NCBI GenBank assembly: GCA_030248195.1
Contig: JASAND010015516.1
Coordinates: 1 to 64,000, forward strand
Reading direction: 5' to 3'
DNA length: 64,000 nt
DNA from: Trissonchulus latispiculum
Lineage: Eukaryota > Nematoda > Enoplea > Enoplida > Ironidae
Positions 11,413 through 21,471 of this stretch are shown one piece after another (position 1 is the stretch's first letter; each line of letters opens with the position of its first letter). Below the pieces are notes generated by a model, which was not told the origin of the DNA, made no database searches, and saw only the letters and a list, made by a program, of their open reading frames with translations. The position numbers and the translations under genes are program-made.

Positions 11413-11849
11413 AGACCATGGATCAGCCCACGCAGTCAATCATCCTATAAAGTCAATCAAGTGGTCCTTCCAAAAGGGTAATTGGACTCAGTTCTAGACA
11501 AATCTGGATCAAGAAGTAAGAAGACTGCCTAGACCAGCCTCAGTTGATGTGCATGCTGCCTTCAAGGAATTCCAGTCTGCTGTCATGTTAGTTGCCAATC
11601 GTGCAAGAGTGCGAAGACCTGCCCCTTGATGGTGCGATGAGGCAGCTGAAAACGTTGGAAGGTGTAAGAATCTGCTGGCGGCTGCTAGAAGAAATCCAGC
11701 TGTCAGGCCGGAATGGATCCAAGCCAAACGAGATGCCGTTGCGCTCATCAGACGACTCAAAGCTGCATCCTGGTAACGATTTGCCACATCAATGGCGGAA
11801 TGGTGATGACTGACTTCTCGAAGGAAAAAGTAGGAGAGAAAGAGAAATT

Positions 11850-12104
11850 CTTTCTCAACTGAGATGCAACGGTCATTCTACCGTCCTTGCCTACCAACGT
11901 TTCAGAATGGGCATATCCCCTACACCTGAATGCCCTGATTGTGGGGCCCAGCAGGAAGACTTGTCCCATTTACTTCCGCACAGTCCCAAACAACGGGTGG
12001 ACCGTAGACGGAATTTGGGATCCCGTTTTAGGTTGGATATTCTTTTCCAGGGTCCTCACATATGTTCCGCTTCAACCACACTGAACTTGCTCATGATGGT
12101 TTAA
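11850..12104 (+). pseudogene. LINE C-terminal zinc-knuckle fragment
   Basis: The frame beginning RMGISPTPECPDCG and continuing SHLLPHSP, then LGSRFRLDILFQGP, resembles the end of CR1/L2-type reverse-transcriptase proteins, where a C..C...H..C cluster follows the thumb. It stops just before a GAA-type simple-repeat tail at 12103-12117, a plausible LINE 3' end. Confidence 0.6.
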
Positions 12105-12130
12105 GAAGAAGAAGAAGGTTTAGGTTTAAC

Positions 12131-12550
12131 CAAGAGTACATAATAACTAAGAGTGTGACAAGTGCTACACTCTTAGTTATAAGGCTGGGGACATCATCTT
12201 TAGATGACGGCTGACCCCCCCCCACAAATTGGACCCCGCTGACCCCCCCATAAATGAGTACCTAGTACACATTTATGTATTATCACCTGCTAGTATGTTG
12301 TATGTGTTGAAGCCAAAACCGTGCTTATCAGCAGCTGACCACTTTCTAGCTTCAACACATAAACATACAAGCGAGTGATGGTACACAAATGTGTGCTATG
12401 TACTCTATGTACGCTGTGTTATGGAGGGATCACAGCAGTTGCGTTCCAATTTGTGGGGGGTCAGCAGTTGCGTGCAGATGATGTCCCCAGCCCTATAAAT
12501 AAGAGTGCGACGCTTGCCACACTCTTTATATTGAATTAAGATAAGCCAAG
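12131..12550. mobile_element. MITE family C, copy 1
   Basis: The left end CAAGAGTACATAATA is followed by a small hairpin (AAGAGTGTG...CACTCTT). Inner arms around GGGGACATCATCT pair with AGATGATGTCCCC near 12480. The right end is degenerate. The ends match copies at 12598-12971 and 41376-42032. Confidence 0.7.
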
Positions 12551-12597
12551 AGTATCATAAAAAGTCAACTGATGCATAAGTACTAGCAAACTTATAT

Positions 12598-12971
12598 CAA
12601 GAGTACATAATAATAAGAGTATGCCACTAGGCAAGCTTTATGTTATCAGAGCAAAAACTATGCTCTGCACGCTAACGGCCCACCCCCCCGCAAATCAGAC
12701 CCTAGTGACCCCCCCCCCGCAAATCAGTACCTAGTCGAAACGGAGGTACGCTCACTCGCTCTATGTTTATGTGCTTAAGCTCGAAAACACAAGCAGTGCG
12801 TGAGCAAATTTTGTGCCTGCTTCGAGCTTTAGAACACAAACATAGCGCTCAAAATTCTTTGAAGTGATGGGTCTGATTTGCGGGGGGGTGGGCCGTTAGC
12901 GAGCAGAGCATAGTTTTTGCTCTGATAACATAGAGTGTGCCTAGTGGCACACTCTTATATTATGTACTCTT
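12598..12971. mobile_element. MITE family C, copy 2
   Basis: The element starts CAAGAGTACATAATA and ends TATTATGTACTCTTG, an inverted-repeat terminus. The inner arms (AGAGCAAAAACTATGCTCTG against its complement) flank C-rich and G-rich runs. About 374 bp; no coding frame. Confidence 0.8.
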
Positions 12972-14304
12972 GCTAATATTAACTAAGTGATACGTGAATA
13001 AAAAAACCAACTCAATAGAAATTGTTGTTAAATTTATAAATTTGTGAGCTGATTCTTAGCTCACCTTAATAAACTGTTGTTGAACATTAACAGAAAAATA
13101 GCAGCTTTCACATGCTGTAAGTAGGATTATAGTACCCATTAGAAGAAAGGATGTTACAAGCAAGCTAAGAAAAGCAATTTAAAGGAACTGAAAATTTCTT
13201 GAATCTTGACGCAAGGCAGAACCTTTGCCTATTGTGAGGGACAGAGTTTGATAATGTTTTAGTCATAAATTTCTTTTTCTAGTGGTAAAAGGGAGCCTTA
13301 AATTTTGTCCGATCAAAGCCAAGTTGACAGCCTCCAGAAGAGATAAACGATTATCACGAAGCAAAAACTAAAACGTTTTGTTATGGTTAGCCCAAGGATT
13401 GAATTAGGAAATGCTTAGGTGTCCATGTTTTCGTCATTAGGTACATTGTTTGTGACAATGCTTTTCCAAAACCAAATTGACGACAGCTGGCCACTGGAGA
13501 AACAGGCAAAACAAGGAATCTTTTATTGTGATTGGCTTTTAATTTTGCTAAACTTAAACCCATTTAGAGTAAAACGTGATCGAAATGTTAAGTTTGAAAT
13601 CAATCTATTTTGAGTATCTGTGACTGGTTCAAGTGTTTAGTGGACGAGCAGGAAACTTAACAATAGTTAACACAAACCCAAGGTCACAAGGTTTTCAATG
13701 CCAAAGGTTATGAAAATGTTTTAAGAAAGGCACAAGAACAGATACATAGCTTACATCTTAAGCAGATAACTTTCAAAAGCAGCTTCGTATAGGTTCTCCT
13801 TCGCGAACATTTAGACCAGCTATAGCTACACCAGAGTGAAAAAGTTCAGAGCTTGACACTTACTTTGGAGGAAGAACCACTGACAGGAATAATGTCCGTG
13901 AGTTTAAGCTAGAACGGAAAAGTCATGAGAAACTGGAGGATTTTTTACAAATCTTTATTAGGTTTGGAAACATGACTTCGGCAATAATTGATTTAAGTCA
14001 GAACCAGTCGATTGTAACCATAGCGGTTGGACAGACATGATTTTAGATGTTTCCAAATATACAGACAAGTGCAGTGCACCGTGTTTGTCTGTACACACTT
14101 CATTGTTGCATCCGATTATAGGGAACCCTAAATTTCTACTTTCTCGGAAAATATCATGTTCCAGCCCAGAGATCAACCTGCGATTCTCTGAGCCATCTTA
14201 GCTAGGGTATTTTGAGTTACCCGAATAGTGACGGCCCCAATTGTGGTAAAGGAAATTCAGAAAACGAATGCAGATTAGGTACAGTTTTATAAAGCTGCAA
14301 AAAG
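12972..14304. other. AT-rich intergenic stretch
   Basis: No protein family recognised. A minus-strand frame at 13958-14176 has balanced composition but no motif. TTTATAAAG at 14286-14294 could be a TATA-like element for the gene that follows, about 285 bp upstream of its ATG, which is far for a TATA box unless there is a long 5' leader. Confidence 0.4.
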
Positions 14305-14575
14305 ATGTCTTTTATCCTTTTATCTATTAGCATCAGTAGTCAATCTGTACAGTACGTACACACGGCAACAGTACGTATACAGTCGCCGACGCTCGTAGTC
14401 TTAATTCAAATTTTAGTTGCAGTAGTTTCTACTTTGAATAATTTTGTTTTTATTACCTGGATTCTCGGTATAGCCAAAATAGTAAATTTGAAAGTCAATC
14501 ATGATTTATTTAAACTTATTTCAAACTGGCTTGCTTACAGTCAGTTAATGGTAGTTTAAAATTTTGCAAACGAAA

Positions 14576-15274
14576 ATGAAGTCTGCAACACGTAGTTTTC
14601 TTCTAGTCGTTATTATCTTGGTGACTTCTTCCACATCTTCGAATCATTGTTGGAAAACGCATTTGATGAGATTCCTGAAATCTATTGGACTGAAAGACGA
14701 AGTTATGTCGCTCATTAAGGAAACCACTACTACAATTAAACAGATTAAGTCCGCAGTATGTGATCTTAACAATACCTACGAAGAGGTCAGATCTGAGATA
14801 TTCAATCAGATTCCTTTGCTCAAAGACGGTTTGGACCTGCTTCTGGAGACTGAACTGTTTACAGAAGACCAACTGTATGGTAACGACGAACAGGAACTTG
14901 AGCTTCTGCGAAGCACGATGTGTCGGCAGTCGGACAAAAGTGACATTTCCACAGACTCTGATCCAACCACAACTATTTCAACTGTCACGACAACACGTCG
15001 GACCAAGAAGAATAAGAAGAAGCAGAAGAAGAACAAGAAGTTGAAGAAGCAGAAAAAGTGGAAGAAGTGGCGGAAGAATCGTAGAGAAAAGAATATGAAG
15101 AAAAAGGCGACCAGACTCCGCGAGAAAGCAAACAAGATTACTACCAAATTGAGTAAAGAGAAGAAAGCTGCCAACAGCGAAGCGGAATTAGAGACAGATC
15201 AAGGGACAGCCGAGATAAACGAAATCACCAACAAATCAAATGAATCCAATGAAGAAAAGAATGAGGAGAACTGA
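14576..15274 (+). CDS. Orphan secreted lysine-rich protein
   Basis: The frame gives 232 residues from the ATG at 14576. The frame is open 12 bases further upstream but only from a TTG, so this ATG is preferred. Residues 8-22 form a hydrophobic signal peptide (FLLVVIILV) ending in a Ser/Thr run. Residues 23-116 are helical in character with Cys at 25, 62 and 116 and one NNT glycosylation site at 65. Residues 126-143 are Thr-rich. Residues 141-197 are dominated by Lys and Arg, with KKNKKKQKKNKK and two Trp in KWKKW. Residues 200-232 are acidic and Asn/Glu-rich. I recognise no family. The charge pattern suggests an extracellular, partly disordered polycation that might bind an anionic matrix; this is inference. 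The gene appears intronless, but an upstream exon cannot be excluded. Confidence 0.65.
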   Translation: MKSATRSFLLVVIILVTSSTSSNHCWKTHLMRFLKSIGLKDEVMSLIKETTTTIKQIKSAVCDLNNTYEEVRSEIFNQIPLLKDGLDLLLETELFTEDQLYGNDEQELELLRSTMCRQSDKSDISTDSDPTTTISTVTTTRRTKKNKKKQKKNKKLKKQKKWKKWRKNRREKNMKKKATRLREKANKITTKLSKEKKAANSEAELETDQGTAEINEITNKSNESNEEKNEEN

Positions 15275-15354
15275 TGTATAGGATCCGTTATTGTTTGAAC
15301 TAACAATAAGCATCTTTTTAGCATACTTTAAATATTTCAAATATTATAACTTGA

Positions 15355-15360
15355 ATTAAA
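15355..15360 (+). promoter_or_regulatory. Possible poly(A) signal ATTAAA
   Basis: ATTAAA lies about 80 bp after the stop codon of the lysine-rich protein. It is the most common natural variant of the poly(A) signal. AT-rich sequence makes chance occurrence possible. Confidence 0.35.
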
Positions 15361-15993
15361 CCGCATGAACTTCTTCCGCATTAATTGCATTAATAGCCAT
15401 GTTAGAAAGGGAGACCTTCCATTATCTCATTTCTCATTACTATGGGAAGAGTTGGACAGAGCTGTTCTTATCATAATAAAAGCACGTCTTACAAATGTGA
15501 AAGCGTGCTCAGAGCAGAATACGGGAATCCCTTCCACAGATGGGGACCAGGTAACAGGAGTTAAATGTTTAAAAATAGATAAAGCACTCCAATAGAGGAT
15601 GGGCATGAATGAGATGTCACCTTCCAAATTCCTGAAGCTCTGGTCATTTCAGTACACCGTTAATCAATGACAAGAAGAAGGTCCAATGGTGTCTTAATGT
15701 TTAATAATGTTGTTAATACTTAACTGTTTTAACCAACTGTTTAATAATGAAACAAGTATCCCCTAAAAGGGGGAATAATTCCGCCGTTGTGCGTAAACAT
15801 AATTGGCATGTGTCAGACGACTTTACAGTTTTAACCCTGCATCTGTACAATAGGTGTAACGGACACTTTTTTCGGGGCCCCCTCTGGAGGACTCCTCCCC
15901 AAGATCTTAAAACCTCATTTTGCAGTGAAAATTCCTAGATTACCCATAATTAGAATGCCTGTTATCTGACCATCCATCCTCCAGGATTAGAGA
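15361..15993. other. Unassigned stretch with a GC palindrome
   Basis: CCCCTAAAAGGGGG at 15760-15773 followed by AATAATTCCGCC recurs in inverted orientation near 26308-26334, and a related CCCCTTTTAGGGG occurs at 22979. These look like ends or internal blocks of a dispersed repeat. No gene is recognised. Confidence 0.4.
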
Positions 15994-16456
15994 ATTCGGT
16001 GAAACCAAGAGTCTACAAAGGACGAATGAGTGAGACACTCGGACATCCTTAGTGTTTAAACTTTTTTCAGAAACAGAAACTCAGAAACAGCCGGCCGACC
16101 GGTATTCTGAACCAGACAAATACGCGATATTATCTGTAAATGCATAAGCAGGAAATTTTTTACAAACTTGTAAGTGCAATTGGGGCCCCCCGTGATCTCA
16201 GAAGGTGTCCGCTTATACACGTAAATTTGGCAAATTGTAGACGATTAGCCAACCAGATGCGTTTTTGTTCAAATGCACATAAACATATGGTTAACGCCAA
16301 GTGTTTAATAAACATATACCACTTAACGTTAACGTTAAGTGGTATATGCCCCCCCCCCCGAGAGTTCTGCCCTAATGTGCCGAGCGTATTGCAAGCTTAA
16401 AGCACTAAGGACGGGCGAGTGTCTCACTCATCCTTTATAGACTCTTGGTTTCATCG
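15994..16456. mobile_element. Foldback element, about 460 bp
   Basis: The left arm TGAAACCAAGAGTCTA...GAGTGAGACACTC pairs with the right arm GAGTGTCTCACTC...TAGACTCTTGGTTTCA. The arms are about 60 bp. The interior holds a perfect 36-bp palindrome at 16313-16348 and a C-run just after it. No coding frame. Confidence 0.8.
16313..16348. repeat. Perfect 36-bp palindrome
   Basis: The sequence reads the same on both strands for 36 bases without a spacer, centred on GTTAAC at 16330/16331 (outer CATATACC, inner AACGTTAACGTT). It lies near the centre of the surrounding foldback and is followed by a run of Cs. Confidence 0.95.
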
Positions 16457-17139
16457 AGTTTGGATAAAACATTAGGTAGATCGATGGATGAAACAGTAGC
16501 AAAAATATAGATAAACAAAATGAGTAAATGTAACTATCATGTTTCAAGAAAAATTTCTACACCAATAATATCGACTAGAGAATAGAATTAAAAGTAACTT
16601 CTTATCCGGTGACATGGTCCATTTAACTAGAACTGACTCGATGACACCGTTTTAACTCTGATGCACAGCTTAGTTTCTTTTTCTTTGTACTTCACAAATA
16701 CTTATGACCTTTGGAATGTTTGTTTCTGCTGCAGTCTACATGTATGTTTGTAATAAAAGCATCCCTTCAGTTTAGTCCACATTGCACTACGTATACTAGT
16801 GTTCAAGTTTGATCACTGCCTAAGAAAAAGTTTACGATAACGCTAGTCGCCGGGAGAGTGATTGAGGCTGTATCAGTTAGTCAGGTTGTGACCATTAAAG
16901 TTCGGCAGTTCGGATAAAGGACCGATTTTCCGCTGCGTTGCCGTATCCTGTAACGGCGTGGAGAAACTGGAATCTCATAGCCTAAGAAACCACCTGCAGT
17001 GCCACTTGCAAAAAAGTCGTATGGCTGGAGAAAACCTCTGATTTGGAAGAACTTTCAGAATCGATTTCCATTAAATGGCAGGATTAGCTCATATAAAAAT
17101 TGAACAAGCTCATACAACACTGCTGCCGCATACATTTTA
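16457..17139. other. Unassigned stretch
   Basis: At about 16925-17035 (+) a frame reads RCVAVSCNG then SLRNHLQCHLQK. It has Cys and His spaced somewhat like a zinc finger but is too short and lacks splice or start context. Otherwise nothing is recognised. Confidence 0.35.
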
Positions 17140-18598
17140 AACCTGCTTGCTCCCGGTGGTCACCCGAAATAAAAATTTGCTTGCTCAGCTAATTTGCATA
17201 ATCAGAGCTCCGTTTCTAGTTTAATGTAAATCCGAAACTGCCAAGGGGGACCCAGATAAAATTTTTTGCCGAGTTTAAAAAGCAATTTATTCTGCCAAAC
17301 ATTATTAAAAGGTTAAAGGTGAGTAGGTGAAGCTTAACTAAAAGGACTCACAATCAACTTAAAAATTATACCGCACAGGATTCCACTTATTCCAACAAAT
17401 TTTTTGACAGCACACCCCCCATCCAAAAAAAACTTACGCTACTAGGATTACGTGCTAAACATAGGGAAGAGATCAGTCCAAACTTAGAATTGCACGTTGA
17501 ATTTGGGTCAACCCATTACAAAGATTCCGCCTCCGGCGGAATAAAAATAAGGAATTGGTTAACTGGTTAATTGGGGGAAGCTATATGTTAAAGGTCAATC
17601 AGTATGGTAAGCCTGTCCCTGTGTCAGGTTTCCAAGCAGAGAGGAAGAGTTTCATTCTGTCATTTACTTAGCGGTATCATGCGTCCTCCGGTGAGGAGTC
17701 CACTTTTGGTGAAGGGATATGAATCAGCAATGCTGGCTTCAGTTAAACTTTCTGTTTAGTGCGCTCACAAACGAACCCCCTCCAATTGACCTCCATCTCC
17801 TTCAATCCATAAACATTATCATCCGTCTTATGATCAACTTCCCAGTCGGAATGCAATCTGAATTAACATGAAAACGAATTTTAGGGTCCCATATATGCAG
17901 CCTTGAGTGTCCGTGTACGAAGGGGACATTTGATTTTCAAATGCAGATAAGCAGCAAAAATCAAACTATCATCTTGATTTTTGAATTTATTTTTACATAA
18001 AAATCAATTATATAGCTGTTCTGCGTTTGATTTTCTATGCGCATCAGTTTCAAAATGCAAAAATCAAGCTGTATTCTGATTGGCTAGTGTCGCGCCTGTT
18101 GTGATTGGATGTGTTTAAATTACATGATCTACTTGCAGTGCAGAGTTTAGGCTTAGGCATGCATATAAAATAGTAGTGGAAAGCGGAAACTATTGGAAAT
18201 AACAGTAAAAGCAAATCTGTATTCAATGTATAGATATCATTTTGCAATAATTATTAAATAATAGTAGAAGTAATTAAGTCTGTGGTTTCCAAACTAAGAT
18301 ACTTCGGTAAAGCATGATTGACTCAGTGGTTCTCTTTTGACTGGGCGCCGTTGGGCCAGTACAGAAAACGGAAAAGGATTGAAAAATTACTGTGTAAAAA
18401 ATTTATAAAAAGCTGACTTCTTGCAGACTTTCAGATAATGGTATAAAATGAGGAATGCATTGATTAGCTAATCGGGAAATCTGACATACAGTATAAAAAG
18501 CGGACTCACATCCAAACAACAGTAAAGCTGATTAAAGATCATTTTATGGAGGGGCGGGGCTTTCAATATAAGCATTTTCGGGTTTAGTCTTTCAGAAG

Positions 18599-20950
18599 CA
18601 CTCTTAAAAGGACTCATGTAGAAGTTACAGGAATTCTTGTAGTTTCTACAAAAGTTGCGGTCAGTCACTAGCGGAGCTTCTTGTATTTTCTACTGTGACG
18701 GACTTGAAGCACTAAGTTTGTTAAGAATCTGGTCTGGTCTAGTAGTCTGGTAACGCAACAGCAAGTTACTAGGCACCACTTTACATCAAGCGAACAAAGC
18801 TCAAACTGATTGGGAATTCTGGCCTGGCCGAAAGTGAAACTACTTGATATTCAGTTAGGTTAAAGTCTAAATTGAAAGTTAGCTACTATTTTGACTGGTG
18901 ATTTAAAATAAAGCTTAGTAGCTTAGCTTAGTACAAGGAATTTAAGCACAGGTCGTCCTCCGTTAACAGTTTAGACCAAACATTTGTAGATATTTTGAAA
19001 CGAACTCCCACTATCAGACTACCGTAAGACTTCCAAAATTAATGTTGAAACAATTTAACTACAGTGAGGGGGCCACACTACAAAAGTAACTTATGAATGT
19101 TAATCAATAATCAATCGAGGTGTAAGTTTAATGATAGAACTCTGAGCATATGTACAACTGTCTGACTATCAATCCATAGAATCAATCTGTACACTTCTGA
19201 ATTTGTATCCTGTCTTTTCAGCAAGTTTTAAAACTTTTTTCCTATAACTACTTTTGTCGATGGTGAAATTTTCGATATAGCAGATTTAGATAATTGGATA
19301 AGCCTTGCAAAAATTCCTTTAAACGATAAAAAACTGCTTTTGCAGTAGATTGGCTTTTCAGTTCAGGATTCGATTGAACTGGAAAGCAGCCTGAAATATG
19401 CCTATATTTGGGATTGTAAAGATACAGAGTAGTGATGTGGATCGGATCGGCAAAATCGATCCGATTCGCGATCCGGAGGCCGGATCGGATCGGATCGGAT
19501 CGGATCGGTAGACCTGCTGGATCGGTCTGGATCGGACCGCTTGAGTCAGCCGGACCGGCGATCCGACTTGACACCCAACATTACAGAAAATTAAACCGTA
19601 CCCGACGCATATTTTTGACTGAATTTGACTTCTGTCACTGCACTGCTTGGTGCGTACGTTGCTAGTACAATATTTTCCTTCTACCAACCAAACTTGATTT
19701 GGGTTTTGGCTCTCTCAAATTTACCATTCAGTAAGTTTGTAACAACTTATTACAGCAACTTAGCACTTTTACAGACTATATAATTTTATGCAATGCATCT
19801 GGCAGCAAAGTGCAGAGTCAAGACCCGGTGTTACTATGCAGCTAGTAATGCAAAACTAATTAGTTAATGAATTAATGCATAAATCTCTATGCTAACTGTT
19901 AGCATCTTGCTAACTGTTGTCAGAATTTCGGAGTGAAGTTTTATGGTTGAACTCTTTGTGGCTTTATTTCAAAACCCGTTGTCAAACTCTGTGGTCATTC
20001 AAAATTTGCTTTCAGCAGTGTTTTTAAAGTTTTGGTCCGTTTTCGCGGTACAGACCAAGCTTCAGAAATGTCAAAAATGTCGAAAAAAAATTTGATCGGC
20101 GATCCAAAAAATTACAACTTCAATTTCGGTGTCTGGTAGATCAAGTTAATAATTTTTTAATCCAAATTGAAATTAATTCTCAATATTGTAGTTTTGTTTT
20201 ACTGAAATGTTTAATTTGTATTATCTTAAATTGGTAATGATAAATTTGTATTTTGGTAGGCAGACCGCGATCATCCGGCGCACTATTTTGAGTAATTTTA
20301 CTTCTTTTGCTTAATCTATAAAATTTGTAGAATTACGCTTTCGAATTACGAATTTCGGAATAATAAAGAAATTTTAGTGAAACCATAGTGTGTAAGTTTT
20401 ACACGGCAAAAACCGACTTTAGTTCCACTTAGGTTTTTGAAGAAATCATTTCGGATCGCCGGATCGGATCGGATCGACCGATCCAGGACCCGGATCGGAT
20501 CGGATCGGATCGGATCGGATCGACAAATAATTTTGCTGGATCGGATCGGTTAAAATTTTAGCTGCCGATCCGATCCGATCCACATCACTAATACAGAGAA
20601 GTATAAAACTATGTACTGCCAATTTGTGATTTAGAGTAATGAATTCACCACGTAATAAATTATTTGTTTATTAAAATTAATCGTTGAAATTGTTGAAAGA
20701 AAGAATTTAATTAATTAAACTTTTAACGTTTTTAGAATGAGTTTTGCATTTCATTTTCTAAACCGAAAAGCAAACCGTATTTCCATTTCCTATGTCACAT
20801 TTTAGACCGATTGTCCGCTTGCTGCTCCTCGCTTTAGACCCTGGTTCCGTTTCCGCTGCTCTGCTCCCACCTTCATTTCCGTTTTTACACCCTGATTTCC
20901 GCCTCCGCTCGCTCTTTGAAAAGTTGCTGCAGAAACTACAGGAATCACTT
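18599..20950. repeat. Repeat family D, copy 1 (interrupted)
   Basis: The left end CACTCTTAAAAGGACTC and TACAGGAATTCTTGTAG match the inverted right end of copy 2 (24030-24132). The block at about 20930-21120 is a direct repeat of 23400-23610. The hAT-like element 19430-20590 sits inside. Confidence 0.5.
19430..20590. mobile_element. hAT-like non-autonomous element with GGATC arrays
   Basis: The termini TAGTGATGTGGATCGG and CCGATCCACATCACTA-type repeats are inverted. They are flanked by the identical 8-bp duplication ATACAGAG at 19422-19429 and 20591-20598, the target-site length typical of hAT transposases. Both subterminal regions consist of tandem GGATC pentamers (19481-19508 and about 20459-20522). 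The 1161-bp element has no transposase frame, so it would depend on a transposase encoded elsewhere. Confidence 0.85.
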
Positions 20951-21471
20951 TTATAGATGACAAATACAAAAGGTTTTGTACAAAATACGGGTTATGTCTT
21001 GTAATTTCTTCAGGACATTGGTCGTTTTTACCGGAGATACTTTGGTAGAATGGATTACAAGTTAGACTAGATTCAATGCAAATGAAAACTGTAGTTTTCA
21101 TTGGTTTACGTATTTACTCATTTTATACCATTATCAGAGAGTCGCAAGAAGTTCGCTTTTTATAATTTTTTTACACAGTAATTTTTCAGTCCTTTTTCTC
21201 TTTTTGTACTGGTCCAACAGCGCCCAGTCAAAAGAGAACCACTGAGTCAATCATGCTTTACCGAAGTATCTTAGTTTGGAAACCACAGACTTAATTACTA
21301 ATACTATTATTTAATAATTTTTGCAAAACGATCTCTAACGATCTTGCATTGAATACAGAATTGCTTTCACTGTTATTTCCAATAAAGTTTCCGCTTTCCA
21401 CTACTATTTTGTATGCATGCGTAAGCCTAAACTCTTCACTGCAAGTAGATCACGTGATTTAAACCATCCAA

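Larger units (their letters stand above)
10529..12118 (+). mobile_element. Decayed CR1/L2-like LINE with 2A motif
   Basis: Collinear pieces of one non-LTR retrotransposon appear in order: an N-terminal region with a 2A motif and zinc finger (10529-10942), apurinic-type endonuclease pieces (11172-11222 and 11309-11410), and the cysteine-rich C-terminal end (about 11850-12104), followed by an AAGAAGAAGAAGG tail. The reverse-transcriptase core is absent, and frames change several times. The element is dead but its architecture is readable. Confidence 0.75.

Noticed and set aside
14305..14559. Hydrophobic 84-codon frame just upstream of the lysine-rich gene
   Set aside because: Hydrophobicity is explained by T-rich DNA; no homology, splice sites or conserved motif visible.
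14564..14575. Upstream TTG start for the lysine-rich protein
   Set aside because: TTG is not a normal eukaryotic start and the ATG at 14576 gives a clean signal peptide.
15000..15174. Phe-rich minus-strand frame opposite the lysine-rich gene
   Set aside because: It is the antisense shadow of AAG/AAA lysine codons.
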